Numbered from the stretch's first letter, positions 38,054 to 48,176 are shown. The stretch: 64,000 nt of DNA from Pseudomonas versuta (GCF_001294575.1 NZ_CP012676.1:5030001-5094000), one strand, 5' to 3'. Made by a program: numbers and translations. Notes: generated by a model not told the origin, from the sequence alone.

Positions 38054-40888
38054 TTAATCCCTGTCGCGAATCAGCAACGGTTTCAGATAGAAGCCGGTAT
38101 GAGACTGCGTCATTTCAGCCACGTCTTCCGGCGTGCCGACTGCAATGATCTGACCACCTTTAGACCCGCCTTCGGGTCCTAGATCCACCAGCCAGTCAGC
38201 AGTTTTGATCACGTCAAGGTTGTGCTCGATCACCACCACGGTGTTGCCGTGGTCGCGTAGTCGATGCAGCACATCCAGCAGTTGCTGGATGTCAGCAAAG
38301 TGCAAACCTGTTGTCGGCTCATCAAGGATATACAGGGTCTTGCCAGTATCGCGCTTGGACAGCTCGCGAGACAGTTTGACCCGTTGCGCTTCACCGCCTG
38401 ACAGCGTCGTGGCGGACTGCCCCAGCTTGATGTACGACAGGCCTACATCCATCAGCGTTTGCAGCTTACGCGCCAGTGCAGGCACCGCGTCGAAGAACAC
38501 ACGGGCTTCTTCGATCGTCATTTCCAGCACTTCGTGAATGCTCTTGCCCTTGTATTTGATCTCAAGGGTTTCACGGTTATAACGCTTGCTCTTGCACACA
38601 TCGCAAGGCACGTAGATGTCGGGCAGAAAGTGCATTTCCACCTTGATCAGGCCATCCCCCTGACACGCCTCGCAGCGTCCGCCCTTCACGTTGAAGGAGA
38701 AACGACCCGGGCCGTACCCCCGCGAGCGGGATTCAGGTACGCCGGAAAACAACTCGCGTATTGGTGTGAACAGGCCGGTGTATGTGGCCGGGTTGGAACG
38801 AGGCGTACGACCAATAGGGCTCTGGTCGATGTCGACTACCTTGTCCAGGTGCTCAAGACCTTTGATGCTGTCGTGAGCTGCGGCCTCCAGCGTGGTCGCA
38901 CCATTGAGGGCAGTGGCGCTGAGCGGGTAGAGCGTGTTGTTGATCAGTGTCGACTTGCCTGAACCCGAAACCCCGGTCACGCAGGTCAAAAGTCCCAGAG
39001 GGATTTCCAGATCTACATTACGCAAGTTGTTGCCGCGAGCGCCCTTGAGCGTCAGCGTCATCTTCTTGTTGCGAGGCGTACGCTTGGCCGGAACGGGAAT
39101 TTTCACACGCCCGGACAGGTATTTACCGGTCAATGAATCAGGATGAGCCATTACCTCCGCCGGCGTACCTTGCGCGACGATGTGGCCGCCATGTACCCCG
39201 GCGCCCGGGCCGATATCAACGACATAGTCCGCCAGGCGAATCGCATCCTCGTCATGCTCCACCACAATCACGGTGTTGCCGATGTCACGCAGATGTTTAA
39301 GGGTGCCGAGCAAACGGTCGTTATCGCGCTGATGCAGGCCGATGGAGGGTTCGTCGAGGATGTACAGCACCCCGACTAGACCTGCGCCGATCTGGCTGGC
39401 CAGACGGATACGCTGCGCCTCACCGCCAGACAGGGTGTCGGCGCTGCGATCCAGCGACAGATAATCGAGCCCCACGTTGACCAAAAACTGCAGGCGTTCG
39501 CGAATTTCCTTAAGAATTTTGTCTGCGATTTCGCCCCGGCGCCCGGTCAGGCTCAGGGTGCTGAAATACTCGGTCGCATCCCCAATAGGCATATTGGTTA
39601 CAGCCGGCAGGGTTTTCTCGCCAACCCACACGTGACGGGCTTCGCGACGCAGGCGCGTACCACGGCAATCCGGGCAGGACTGGGTGCTCAAGAACTTGGC
39701 CAGCTCTTCGCGCACGGTAGCCGATTCGGTTTCGCGATAGCGGCGCTCCAGGTTCGGCACGATGCCCTCAAACGGGTGCGAGCGCTTGACGATATCGCCG
39801 CGATCATTCAGATAGCGGAAATCAACGTTGTGGGTACCGCTGCCATACAAAATGACTTTTTGCTTGTCAGCCGGCAGTTCGCCGAAGGGCACTTCCAGGC
39901 TGAAGTCGTAGTGTTTGGCCAGCGCCCCGAGCATCTGGAAGTAATAAACGTTGCGCCGGTCCCAGCCGCGTATGGCGCCTTCGGCCAGTGTCAGCTCGCC
40001 ATTGACCAGGCGTTTAATGTCGAAAAACTGCTTAACCCCCAGCCCGTCACAGGTCGGGCATGCCCCGGCTGGGTTGTTGAAGGAAAACAGCTTGGGCTCA
40101 AGTTCGCTGATCGCATGGCCGCAGATCGGGCAGGCGAAGCGCGCGGAGAAGATCATCTCTTCGCCCGGCTCATCATCCATCGGCGCAACCAGTGCAATAC
40201 CGTCGGCCAGCTTCAGCGCGGTCTCAAAGGATTCGGCCAGGCGTTGCTGCAGATCGGGGCGAACCTTGAAGCGGTCAACCACCACATCGATAGTGTGCTT
40301 CTTCTGCTTGTCGAGCTTGGGCAGCTCATCCAGCTCGCAGAGTCTGCCGTTGACCCGGGCCCGCACGAAACCTTGAGCGCGCAGTTCTTCAAAAACCGAA
40401 AGGTGTTCACCCTTGCGCTCGCGGATCACTGGCGCCAGAAGCATCAGCTTGCTGCCTTCAGGCTGCGCCAGTACCAGGTCGACCATTTGGCTGACGGTCT
40501 GCGCTTCGAGCGGGATGTCGTGATCGGGGCAGCGGGGGATGCCGACACGGGCATACAGCAAACGCAGGTAGTCGTAAATTTCGGTGATGGTACCGACAGT
40601 GGAGCGCGGGTTATGCGACGTCGATTTTTGTTCGATGGATATCGCCGGCGACAGACCTTCGATGGTATCAACGTCAGGCTTTTCCATCATCGACAGGAAC
40701 TGGCGTGCATAGGCCGACAGCGACTCGACATAGCGGCGCTGGCCTTCTGCGTACAACGTATCAAAGGCCAAGGATGATTTGCCGGAGCCAGACAGTCCGG
40801 TGATGACGATCAGTTTGTCCCTTGGCAGGGTCAGGTCGATGTTCTTCAGGTTGTGGGTTCGTGCCCCACGTATCAGGATCTTGTCCAC
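38054..40888 (-). CDS. uvrA: Excinuclease ABC subunit UvrA
   Basis: Damage-recognition ATPase of nucleotide excision repair. The 944 residues contain two ABC ATPase modules: Walker [11 protein letters not shown] (31-40) with its [16 protein letters not shown] signature, and [10 protein letters not shown] (about 639-648) with [15 protein letters not shown]. Zinc modules include [13 protein letters not shown]...CPTCDGLG and [13 protein letters not shown]...CDVCKSKRY. Convergent with bfr, divergent from the MFS gene. I found no LexA-type CTG-N8-10-CAG site in its promoter region. Confidence 0.98.
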   Translation of the reverse strand: MDKILIRGARTHNLKNIDLTLPRDKLIVITGLSGSGKSSLAFDTLYAEGQRRYVESLSAYARQFLSMMEKPDVDTIEGLSPAISIEQKSTSHNPRSTVGTITEIYDYLRLLYARVGIPRCPDHDIPLEAQTVSQMVDLVLAQPEGSKLMLLAPVIRERKGEHLSVFEELRAQGFVRARVNGRLCELDELPKLDKQKKHTIDVVVDRFKVRPDLQQRLAESFETALKLADGIALVAPMDDEPGEEMIFSARFACPICGHAISELEPKLFSFNNPAGACPTCDGLGVKQFFDIKRLVNGELTLAEGAIRGWDRRNVYYFQMLGALAKHYDFSLEVPFGELPADKQKVILYGSGTHNVDFRYLNDRGDIVKRSHPFEGIVPNLERRYRETESATVREELAKFLSTQSCPDCRGTRLRREARHVWVGEKTLPAVTNMPIGDATEYFSTLSLTGRRGEIADKILKEIRERLQFLVNVGLDYLSLDRSADTLSGGEAQRIRLASQIGAGLVGVLYILDEPSIGLHQRDNDRLLGTLKHLRDIGNTVIVVEHDEDAIRLADYVVDIGPGAGVHGGHIVAQGTPAEVMAHPDSLTGKYLSGRVKIPVPAKRTPRNKKMTLTLKGARGNNLRNVDLEIPLGLLTCVTGVSGSGKSTLINNTLYPLSATALNGATTLEAAAHDSIKGLEHLDKVVDIDQSPIGRTPRSNPATYTGLFTPIRELFSGVPESRSRGYGPGRFSFNVKGGRCEACQGDGLIKVEMHFLPDIYVPCDVCKSKRYNRETLEIKYKGKSIHEVLEMTIEEARVFFDAVPALARKLQTLMDVGLSYIKLGQSATTLSGGEAQRVKLSRELSKRDTGKTLYILDEPTTGLHFADIQQLLDVLHRLRDHGNTVVVIEHNLDVIKTADWLVDLGPEGGSKGGQIIAVGTPEDVAEMTQSHTGFYLKPLLIRDRD

Positions 40889-40952
40889 TGCGGCCTCGCT
40901 TGGCGGGCATAACGTAAACGAATGAGTATACGGATCTGTACGAAAGCTGTGC

Positions 40953-40985
40953 AGGCTCTTAATGGCAAGTTGGTATTAAGAGCCT
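40953..40985. promoter_or_regulatory. Perfect inverted repeat between uvrA and the MFS gene
   Basis: AGGCTCTTAAT (40953-40963) and ATTAAGAGCCT (40975-40985) are exact complements separated by 11 bases, in the 196-base divergent promoter region. It is AT-flanked on the right (TTATAACTTTT). No gene ends there on the plus strand, so an operator is more likely than a terminator; identity unknown. Confidence 0.45.
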
Positions 40986-41084
40986 TTATAACTTTTACGT
41001 GACAAAGCGTCGCGCCTCGCTCGTGTGTGTGCTGTTACTCGATGGGACTGGTAGAATCGCCGCCGGTTCACATGAGGTTATTCC

Positions 41085-42476
41085 ATGCACGATCCCCACA
41101 GCGACCGCATGAGTGGTAGCGAGACCCGGGCAGCAAGCGGTCTGGCACTTGTGTTCGCCTTCCGTATGCTTGGCATGTTTATGGTGTTGCCGGTTTTGGC
41201 GACCTATGGGATGGACCTCGCCGGTGCGACGCCTGCCCTGATAGGCCTGGCAATAGGCGCCTACGGCCTGACACAGGCAATTTTTCAGATCCCTTTCGGG
41301 GTTATTTCTGACCGCATTGGTCGTCGTCCGGTTATTTACCTGGGTTTGATTGTCTTCGCTCTCGGTAGCGTACTGGCAGCGAACTCGGACTCGATCTGGG
41401 GCGTCATTGCCGGTCGGGTCCTGCAGGGCGCTGGCGCAATTTCTGCTGCCGTGATGGCGTTGCTTTCAGACCTCACTCGCGAACAGCACCGCACCAAAGC
41501 CATGGCCATGATCGGCATGACCATTGGCTTGTCGTTTGCTGTAGCGATGGTAGTAGGTCCGCTGCTAACCCGTGCTTTTGGTTTGTCAGGCCTGTTCCTG
41601 GCCACTGGCGCAATGGCGCTTGTAGGAATAGTCATCGTCATGTTCATGGTGCCGCGCTCAACCGGTACCTTGCAGCATCGCGAGTCGGGTGTGGCCAGGC
41701 AGGCATTGCTTCCGACCTTGCGTCACCCCGACCTGCTGCGTCTGGACCTGGGGATTTTCGTTTTGCACGCCATGCTGATGTCCAGTTTCATCGCATTGCC
41801 GCTAGCGCTGGTGGAAAAGGCCGGGCTGCCCAAAGAGCAACATTGGTGGGTGTACCTGACCGCCTTGCTGATTTCTTTCTTCGCCATGATTCCGTTCATC
41901 ATCTACGGCGAAAAGAAACGCAAAATGAAACGAGTTTTGCTCGGCGCCGTCGTGACGTTGATGCTCACTGAGCTATTCTTCTGGAAGTTCGGCGACAGCT
42001 TGCGAGCATTGGTGGTGGGGACTGTGGTGTTCTTTACCGCCTTCAACCTGCTGGAAGCTTCATTGCCTTCGTTGATCAGCAAGGTGTCTCCGGCGGGCGG
42101 CAAGGGTACGGCGATGGGGGTTTATTCCACCAGCCAGTTCCTCGGTTCAGCACTGGGCGGCATACTCGGCGGCTGGTTATTTCAGCATGGCGGCTTGTCG
42201 GTTGTGTTCCTTGGATGCGCAGGTCTGGCTGCACTCTGGCTGGCCTTTGCTGTTACCATGCGCGAACCGCCTTATGTGACAAGCCTGCGCTTGCCGCTAT
42301 CGCCTGAAGCGCTTCGCGAAGCAGGCCTGGCCGAGCGTTTAAAGGCTATTACAGGCGTTACAGATGCAGTGGTGGTAGCGCAAGAAGCTGCCATTTATAT
42401 CAAATTGGACACCGAACTATTGGATCGCGCGACACTCGAGCAGTTGGTTAACCCAGCGCCGATGTGCGAAGCCTAG
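41085..42476 (+). CDS. MFS transporter, YajR type
   Basis: Inner-membrane major facilitator with about 12 hydrophobic segments in 463 residues. Motif A is IPFGVISDRIGRRPVIYLG (about 70-88), and the N-terminus FRMLGMFMVLPVL resembles YajR. A soluble C-terminal domain (about 395-460, LAERLKAITGVTDAVVVAQE) fits the ferredoxin-like YAM domain of YajR. Substrate unknown; drug efflux is often proposed for the family. It is followed by ssb after 9 bases, a neighbourhood conserved in Pseudomonas, and diverges from uvrA. Confidence 0.85.
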   Translation: MHDPHSDRMSGSETRAASGLALVFAFRMLGMFMVLPVLATYGMDLAGATPALIGLAIGAYGLTQAIFQIPFGVISDRIGRRPVIYLGLIVFALGSVLAANSDSIWGVIAGRVLQGAGAISAAVMALLSDLTREQHRTKAMAMIGMTIGLSFAVAMVVGPLLTRAFGLSGLFLATGAMALVGIVIVMFMVPRSTGTLQHRESGVARQALLPTLRHPDLLRLDLGIFVLHAMLMSSFIALPLALVEKAGLPKEQHWWVYLTALLISFFAMIPFIIYGEKKRKMKRVLLGAVVTLMLTELFFWKFGDSLRALVVGTVVFFTAFNLLEASLPSLISKVSPAGGKGTAMGVYSTSQFLGSALGGILGGWLFQHGGLSVVFLGCAGLAALWLAFAVTMREPPYVTSLRLPLSPEALREAGLAERLKAITGVTDAVVVAQEAAIYIKLDTELLDRATLEQLVNPAPMCEA

Positions 42477-42485
42477 GAGAACGTT

Positions 42486-43025
42486 ATGGCCCGTGGGGTT
42501 AACAAAGTTATATTGGTCGGCACGTGCGGCCAGGATCCCGAAGTTCGCTACTTGCCTAACGGTAATGCCGTGACCAACCTGAGTCTGGCAACCAGCGAAC
42601 AGTGGACAGACAAGCAAACCGGCCAGAAAGTCGAAAAGACTGAATGGCACCGCGTATCGATGTTCGGCAAAGTTGCCGAGATCGCCGGCGAATACCTGCG
42701 CAAGGGTTCGCAGGTTTACATCGAAGGCAAGTTGCAAACCCGTGAGTGGGAAAAAGACGGTATCAAGCGTTACACCACCGAAATCGTGGTCGACATGCAA
42801 GGCACCATGCAACTGCTGGGTGGGCGTCCACAAGGCGACCAACAAAACCAGGGCGGTGGTAACAACTACCAGCAACAGCAGTCTGCTCCGCGTCAACAGG
42901 CTCAACGTCCTGCACCGCAACAGCAACAGCAGCCTCAACAGCAGCAGTCGCGTCCAGCTCCGCAGCAGCAGGCACCCCAGCCAGCACCGGATTTCGACAG
43001 CTTTGATGACGATATCCCGTTCTAG
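42486..43025 (+). CDS. ssb: Single-stranded DNA-binding protein
   Basis: Coats single-stranded DNA in replication, repair and recombination. The 179 residues consist of an OB fold (about 1-110, starting [20 protein letters not shown]), a disordered Gln/Pro-rich linker and the acidic tip [11 protein letters not shown] that recruits partner proteins. The linker is encoded by CAG/CAA-rich DNA (about 42840-42980). Preceded by GGAGAACG. Near uvrA, but no LexA site was found for either. Confidence 0.97.
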   Translation: MARGVNKVILVGTCGQDPEVRYLPNGNAVTNLSLATSEQWTDKQTGQKVEKTEWHRVSMFGKVAEIAGEYLRKGSQVYIEGKLQTREWEKDGIKRYTTEIVVDMQGTMQLLGGRPQGDQQNQGGGNNYQQQQSAPRQQAQRPAPQQQQQPQQQQSRPAPQQQAPQPAPDFDSFDDDIPF

Positions 43026-43063
43026 AGTACAGCCTTCGGGCTACACGCTCAGAACCCCGAAAG

Positions 43064-43096
43064 GCCCGTCGCTGATTCAGCAACGGGCTTTTTTTT
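43064..43096 (+). terminator. ssb terminator
   Basis: GCCCGTCGCTG (43064-43074) pairs with CAGCAACGGGC (43078-43088), one mismatch, loop ATT, followed by eight T. Intrinsic terminator. Confidence 0.93.
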
Positions 43097-43208
43097 GGCC
43101 CATGCGCCAGATGGCACATCCCGTGACGGTAGCTTTGGTGATACCCGCCCGGTCAAAAAATGGCACCCGCTCAGCTCCTGGTAGTCCAATCCTGTGTCCG
43201 TGTATTAC

Positions 43209-43227
43209 TGAAGCGCCCGGCGCTTCA
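43209..43227. promoter_or_regulatory. 19-bp palindrome upstream of the mechanosensitive channel gene
   Basis: TGAAGCGCC-C-GGCGCTTCA is a perfect 9-bp palindrome around one base, about 90 bases before the channel start and well after the ssb terminator. It looks like a dimer-binding operator; the regulator is unknown. Nothing else is seen in 43097-43208. Confidence 0.4.
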
Positions 43228-43250
43228 TTGACTAAGCTGTACTGTTCCCA

Positions 43251-43287
43251 AGTACCGATGAGTCAATTAGCGAACGTCATCGGTACT
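43251..43287. promoter_or_regulatory. 11-bp inverted repeat before the mechanosensitive channel gene
   Basis: AGTACCGATGA (43251-43261) and TCATCGGTACT (43277-43287) are exact complements with a 15-base loop, ending 29 bases before the start codon and 13 before the AGGAGG. It could be an operator or a leader-mRNA hairpin. There is no T tract, so not a terminator. Confidence 0.45.
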
Positions 43288-43316
43288 GTCAAAGATGTCC
43301 AGGAGGACCCCCGGGT

Positions 43317-45428
43317 TTGTTCAATTTCAAAACAGCGATTGTACTTCTCATCCTGTTGCTTTCAGGCAATGGCCTGCTCCAGGCGGCACCCACACTGGCC
43401 TCGGTCATCAAGGCAGAGGAGTCGGATGGAAAACCACCGGTGCTGGTCAATGGTGGCCTGCTCGGTGCCTTGGGGGCGGGTATGGATGAGGTTCAGAGTC
43501 GGCTCGGTCTGAGCATGCAACTGCTCGATACCTGGCGTTTGCGCTCCGAAGAGGCTGTTGATGAAGTCGGTGAATTGGTCGAGCAGTCATCAGCACATCC
43601 TTCGTGGAACGGCGTGGGGGACTTCCTCCTGTTGTCAGCCATCTGGTTCGGGGCTTTTTTCGGGTTGATGCTGTCGGGAGGTTTGCTGGCGCGATACCTG
43701 AACGAGACCCGTCTGCTCAGAACCCGGCCGCGTATACAAACACTGGTCGGTTATATGGTGCAGTACCTGTTACCCGCAGTGCTGACGCTGCTGCTGACCT
43801 TGTATGCCAGTCGTTTTCTGCAAGACACCGTTGGCCGCTCACTGGGGATGAGCCTGACGTATGCGGGCAGTGCCGGGGTGTTCTGTGTAGCGCTGGTGCT
43901 GGCACTCAGCTCGATGTTTGAAGTAGGGCACAAGCGGATTGCCGTTCAGATCATTCGCAAGTATTCCCGGCGGCCACTGTTCCTGATCGGCTTTTTTGCC
44001 GCGCTCAGCGACGGAATGGACAGCTCGCAAATTGCCCTGCAAATTGGCGAAAACATTGCGAGCTGTCTGTCGGTTTTTACCGGGCTCGTGGCGTGCACCA
44101 TTTTCGCCTTTCTCTCCATTCGGTTACGCCGGCCTGTGGCGCACCTGATTCGGGATCGTGCGCTGGCGCAGCGTATTGGACAGCCTGCATTGCAGGAGTC
44201 GTTGCGTATCTTCTCGGCGCTCTGGTACTGGCCGATTCTGCTAATGCTGGTAGTCACAGCGCTCAACTTGCTGGGGATCGGCGAGGGCAGTGAGCGCGCG
44301 TTGCGCGGTGCGCTGCTGACGTCAGCGTTGATCATCGGCACCGTCTTTTTAAGTACGATTTTGCATCACTCATTTCGTACCCGTACCCGGCGTACCAGTA
44401 TTTATCGAGAACGTTTTTTGAATGTGGTTTACGCATTGCTGCGTATTGCTCTGGCTATCACTGTGATCGAGCTGCTGTCACAAATCTGGGGTTTTTCCCT
44501 GCTGGCGTTTGCTTCAGACAGCAATACCGGCAAAGTCATCAGCGATTCGCTGGGGCGCATCCTGTTGATCCTGCTGGTGACATGGCTCGCGTGGGTGGTA
44601 CTCGATACTGCCATCCAGCAAGCGCTGGAACCTTCTGTTACCAGGCATGGCACCCGCGAGCCGAGCACTCGAATCAAAACCATCCTGCCGCTGATGCGCA
44701 ATGCAATAAAAGTCGTTCTGGTGGTGGTCTGCACCATCACTACCATGGCCAACCTGGGTGTCAACGTCGCCCCATTCCTTGCCGGCGCCGGCGTCATCGG
44801 TCTGGCAATCGGCTTTGGTTCTCAACAGCTGGTACAAGACGTCATTACGGGCCTGTTCATCATTATTGAGGACACGATTTCGGTCGGCGATTGGGTGGTT
44901 ATCGATTCCAGTCATGCAGGTACCGTTGAAGGCTTGACCATTCGCACCTTGCGCCTGCGAGACTCGCGCGGCTTTGTGCATTCGGTTCCCTTTGGCCAGA
45001 TCAAGGCGGTGATCAACCATTCCCGGCAGTTTGCGTACGCATTTTTCTCGGTCCAGTTCACCTACGACACGGATACCGATAAAGCCACTGATTTGATCCG
45101 TGAAGCCGGTAGCCAGATCAGTGACGACTCTTTGCTCAGTCTCAGTCTGCAAGGCTCACTGACCATTTTCGGGGTCGACAGCATGAATCTGGATGGGGTG
45201 ACGATTACCGCGCAATTCAGAACCATGTCCGGGGCACAGAGCTCAATCAGTCGTGCCTTCAATGACCGGCTCAAAAAGCTTGTGGATAAGTGTGACGATG
45301 TCCACTTTGCGCAACATTATCCACAGGGGTTCCTGATGCCCGTGCGTGAAATCAGTGAACCGGCGCCGGCTGCAGGGCAGCAGTCCTCCAGGTTGTTGCT
45401 CACCGACCTACCATCGCAGTCGCAGTGA
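43317..45428 (+). CDS. Mechanosensitive ion channel, MscS family (YbiO-like)
   Basis: Large inner-membrane MscS-family channel that probably opens on osmotic downshock. The 703 residues have a likely signal sequence (1-24), a periplasmic stretch, many hydrophobic segments (about 100-450) and the MscS core at about 481-530: AGAGVIGLAIGFGSQQLVQD followed by FIIIEDTISVGDWVVI, then the cytoplasmic beta and alpha-beta domains. Size and layout resemble E. coli YbiO. The start is TTG 43317, ten bases after a strong AGGAGG (43301-43306). Two palindromes precede it. Confidence 0.88.
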   Translation: MFNFKTAIVLLILLLSGNGLLQAAPTLASVIKAEESDGKPPVLVNGGLLGALGAGMDEVQSRLGLSMQLLDTWRLRSEEAVDEVGELVEQSSAHPSWNGVGDFLLLSAIWFGAFFGLMLSGGLLARYLNETRLLRTRPRIQTLVGYMVQYLLPAVLTLLLTLYASRFLQDTVGRSLGMSLTYAGSAGVFCVALVLALSSMFEVGHKRIAVQIIRKYSRRPLFLIGFFAALSDGMDSSQIALQIGENIASCLSVFTGLVACTIFAFLSIRLRRPVAHLIRDRALAQRIGQPALQESLRIFSALWYWPILLMLVVTALNLLGIGEGSERALRGALLTSALIIGTVFLSTILHHSFRTRTRRTSIYRERFLNVVYALLRIALAITVIELLSQIWGFSLLAFASDSNTGKVISDSLGRILLILLVTWLAWVVLDTAIQQALEPSVTRHGTREPSTRIKTILPLMRNAIKVVLVVVCTITTMANLGVNVAPFLAGAGVIGLAIGFGSQQLVQDVITGLFIIIEDTISVGDWVVIDSSHAGTVEGLTIRTLRLRDSRGFVHSVPFGQIKAVINHSRQFAYAFFSVQFTYDTDTDKATDLIREAGSQISDDSLLSLSLQGSLTIFGVDSMNLDGVTITAQFRTMSGAQSSISRAFNDRLKKLVDKCDDVHFAQHYPQGFLMPVREISEPAPAAGQQSSRLLLTDLPSQSQ

Positions 45429-45574
45429 AGCCATGGACCGCCGGGGTGCAGTTTGTCAGTGACGGCGGGTCCATAAACCCGCAAAATACGGGGGTCTTGA
45501 TCATGGCCAACCGCTTTCACCGTTGGTTTTCTGGTATACATCACCGTTCTGAATAGACTGAGCCTGCACACTCT

Positions 45575-46459
45575 ATGCGAATGCGCCTTATGTTATTGGG
45601 CGGCGGAAATGCTCTTGGGCAGGCGCTGATTCGTCAGGGTGCCGAGGAAGACATTAATTTCCTTGCCCCGCGTCCGCCGCAAGACGGTTGGGACGCTGCG
45701 AGCCTGACGCAACTGCTGGATGACACCCGCCCCGATGCGGTCATCAACCTTGCGTACTACTTCGACTGGTTTCAGGCGCAGGTAGTAAGCGAGTCCCGTC
45801 TTGCTGGCCAGGAGCGCTCTGTCGAGCGTCTGGCCGAACTGTGCCAGCACCACAACATCATTTTGCTGCAACCTTCCAGCTATCGGGTTTTCGACGGCTC
45901 GCGGGCGACGGCCTACAGCGAGAAGGACGAACCTGTCCCGCTCGGGTTGCGCGGTCAGGCACTGTGGCGGATCGAACAGAGTGTGCGGGCTATTTGCCCG
46001 CAGCACGTGCTGCTGCGTTTCGGCTGGTTACTTGATGACAGTGCCGAGGGCACCCTCGGGCGGTTCCTGGCCCAGGCCGAAAAGCCGGGGGAGTTGCTGA
46101 TGGCCGATGATCGACGGGGCAACCCGACTCCGGTAGATGACGCCGCACGGGTGATTATTTCTGTGCTCAAGCAACTGGATTGTGCCGCGCCGCTTTGGGG
46201 TACCTATCACTACGCCGGGCATGAAGCGACCACGCCGCTGGCGCTGGGGCAGGCGATCCTGAGCGAAGCGCGCAGCCTGCGCCCGCTGGCGATCGAAGCT
46301 CCTACACCGCAGGCACATGCGGCATGCCCGGACGCGGCTGAAGAGCCCCAGCATGCAGTGCTGGCCTGCAAAAAAATTCTTCACACCTTCGGGATCAAGC
46401 CTCGCGCCTGGCGTGCGGCACTCCCGACATTACTGGACAGACTTTATCGTCATGGCTGA
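45575..46459 (+). CDS. SDR-family sugar nucleotide-binding protein, RmlD-like
   Basis: A 294-residue Rossmann-fold protein with an N-terminal GGGNALGQAL dinucleotide-binding loop (9-18) and RmlD-like features (NLAYYFDWFQAQ, LLQPSSYRVFDG, RFGWLLDDS). These enzymes reduce dTDP-keto sugars or act in related steps; the substrate is unknown. Its 3' end overlaps the next gene by 8 bases, indicating one operon. Compared with dTDP-rhamnose operons no other rml gene is nearby, so a classic rhamnose role is unlikely. Confidence 0.72.
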   Translation: MRMRLMLLGGGNALGQALIRQGAEEDINFLAPRPPQDGWDAASLTQLLDDTRPDAVINLAYYFDWFQAQVVSESRLAGQERSVERLAELCQHHNIILLQPSSYRVFDGSRATAYSEKDEPVPLGLRGQALWRIEQSVRAICPQHVLLRFGWLLDDSAEGTLGRFLAQAEKPGELLMADDRRGNPTPVDDAARVIISVLKQLDCAAPLWGTYHYAGHEATTPLALGQAILSEARSLRPLAIEAPTPQAHAACPDAAEEPQHAVLACKKILHTFGIKPRAWRAALPTLLDRLYRHG

Positions 46460-47381
46460 TTCACTCGTATTAGTGACCGGCGGCGCCGGATTTATCGGTT
46501 CCAACCTGGTAGATGCCTTGTTGGCCAAAGGCCACTCCGTACGCATTCTCGACGACATGTCCACCGGCAAGCGCAGCAACCTGCCCATGGACAATCCCAA
46601 GGTCGAGCTGATCGAAGGTGACGTGGCGGATGCTGCGCTGGTTACCAGGGTCATGGCCGGTTGCAGTGCTGTGGTTCACCTGGCGGCAGTGGCATCGGTA
46701 CAAGCCTCGGTAGATGACCCGGTACGTACCCACCAAAGCAACTTTGTCGGCACCCTCAACGTGTGCGAAGGCATGCGCGAGGCCGGTATCAAACGGGTTG
46801 TTTTTGCCTCCAGTGCCGCGGTCTATGGCAATAACGGTGAAGGCGAGTCGATCGTTGAAGACACCCCCAAGGCACCGTTAACCCCTTATGCGTCCGACAA
46901 GCTATCCAGTGAGTACTATCTGGATTTCTACCGCCGCCAGCACGGGTTTGAACCGGCCATTTTCCGCCTGTTCAATGTCTTTGGCCCGCGTCAGGATCCG
47001 TCATCGCCGTACTCCGGCGTTATCAGCATCTTCAGCGAGCGTGCGGTAAAGGGCCTGCCAATCACCATTTTTGGCGATGGCGAGCAAACCCGGGACTTCA
47101 TCTACGTTGGCGACCTGGTACAGATCCTGGTTCAGGCTGTCGAAGCCCGGCAGGTTGAAGAGGGGGCGGTCAATGTTGGCCTGAACAAAGCCACGACTCT
47201 CAAGCAAATGCTCGAGGCGTTGAGCGAAGTGGTTGGCCAGCTGCCACCGATCAGCTACGCCCCGGCCCGCTCTGGTGATATCCGCCATTCGCGTGCCGAC
47301 AACACTCGGCTGTTGCAACGTTTCACGCTGGGTGAAACCACGCCAATGAGTGTCGGTCTGGCGCGTTTGCTCGGGCGCTGA
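46452..47381 (+). CDS. NAD-dependent epimerase/dehydratase
   Basis: Extended SDR enzyme of 309 residues: NAD loop GGAGFIG (10-16), catalytic Ser at 120-121 (FASSAAVYG) and Y146-x3-K150 (YASDK). It resembles UDP-glucose 4-epimerase relatives but lacks evidence for a specific sugar. ATG 46452 is chosen because it starts the Rossmann fold directly; the frame is open far upstream. A bidirectional terminator lies between it and oprG. P. aeruginosa also has this gene next to oprG, as I recall. Confidence 0.82.
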   Translation: MADSLVLVTGGAGFIGSNLVDALLAKGHSVRILDDMSTGKRSNLPMDNPKVELIEGDVADAALVTRVMAGCSAVVHLAAVASVQASVDDPVRTHQSNFVGTLNVCEGMREAGIKRVVFASSAAVYGNNGEGESIVEDTPKAPLTPYASDKLSSEYYLDFYRRQHGFEPAIFRLFNVFGPRQDPSSPYSGVISIFSERAVKGLPITIFGDGEQTRDFIYVGDLVQILVQAVEARQVEEGAVNVGLNKATTLKQMLEALSEVVGQLPPISYAPARSGDIRHSRADNTRLLQRFTLGETTPMSVGLARLLGR

Positions 47382-47396
47382 AAAACCGTCGGCCAC

Positions 47397-47426
47397 AAAA
47401 AAGGCGCCTTCAAAGGCGCCTTTTTT
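47397..47426. terminator. Bidirectional terminator between epimerase and oprG
   Basis: AAAAAAGGCGCC (47397-47408) and GGCGCCTTTTTT (47415-47426) with loop TTCAAA; A and T runs on both sides allow use by both convergent genes. Confidence 0.94.
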
Positions 47427-47440
47427 ATGCTGGATGCGGC

Positions 47441-48139
47441 TTAGAACTTGTAACCCACACCAACCATGTAAACGAACGGGTCCACGTCTACGTTGACCTT
47501 GGCGCGGGTGCCAGGTGCAACTGCGTTGTTTTCCACTGTGGCGCGGGTATCGATATCGATATAGCGGGCCTGGGCGTTGATCAGGATGTTATCGGTCAGC
47601 ATGTAGTCAGCACCGATCTGAAATGCCATGCCCCACGAGTTTTTTGCCTTGAAGTTGTCAAAGCCTGCTGCGCTGGCGCTGCTGCCGACGTGCTCGTCAT
47701 AGATCCAGGTGTAGTTGATACCGGCACCGACGTAAGGCTGGAACACCGACTTGGAGTCCAGCGGGTAGTAAACAACGCTAAGGGTCGGTGGCAAGTGTTT
47801 GAGGCTGCCCAGCTTGCCGTTGGCCGCAGACAAGGCGGTGCCTTTAAGTTTCACGTCATGCTCAAACGGCGTGGCTGCCAGCAGTTCAATACCGACATGG
47901 TCAGTGATCATGTACGCAAAGTTCAGACCCAATTGCGTGTCGCTGCTCATGGTCGCCTTGCCACCCAGATTCGCACCAGCCAGCGGGCCTTGATCAACCT
48001 TGACGCTGGAACTGTCGGCTTTCGGGTTTACCGTAATAGCACCGGCACGCAGGATAATGTCGCCTTCAGTGTGCGCGTGGGCAAGCGGGGCGACGACGGC
48101 GAGCGCAAGGGCGGCAGCGCTGAGCAAAGACTTGTGCAT
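47441..48139 (-). CDS. oprG: Outer membrane protein OprG (OmpW family)
   Basis: Eight-stranded outer-membrane barrel that passes small hydrophobic or amino-acid-like solutes in studied homologues. The 232 residues have a signal peptide ending near LAHA (residue 22), the OmpW start EGDIILRAG, central GLNFAYMITDHVGIELLAATPFEHD, and a C-terminus GVGYKF ending in phenylalanine for barrel assembly. P. aeruginosa OprG is reported to be induced anaerobically through ANR, and an ANR-like box lies upstream here. Confidence 0.93.
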   Translation of the reverse strand: MHKSLLSAAALALAVVAPLAHAHTEGDIILRAGAITVNPKADSSSVKVDQGPLAGANLGGKATMSSDTQLGLNFAYMITDHVGIELLAATPFEHDVKLKGTALSAANGKLGSLKHLPPTLSVVYYPLDSKSVFQPYVGAGINYTWIYDEHVGSSASAAGFDNFKAKNSWGMAFQIGADYMLTDNILINAQARYIDIDTRATVENNAVAPGTRAKVNVDVDPFVYMVGVGYKF

Positions 48140-48176
48140 GGGAGCTCCATTGGGATATTTAAAATTTATATAACCA

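Noticed and set aside
39632..40777. A 381-codon frame opposite uvrA
   Set aside because: Antisense shadow of a GC-rich, codon-biased gene; the uvrA strand carries all expected motifs.
40889..41084. Possible LexA box before uvrA (CTGTACGAAAGCTGTGCAG)
   Set aside because: The CTG and CAG halves are 13 bases apart rather than 8-10, and the inner AT-rich core is missing.
42840..42980. CAG/CAA-rich tract as a microsatellite or unstable repeat
   Set aside because: It encodes the expected Gln/Pro-rich linker of SSB and is not a regular repeat.
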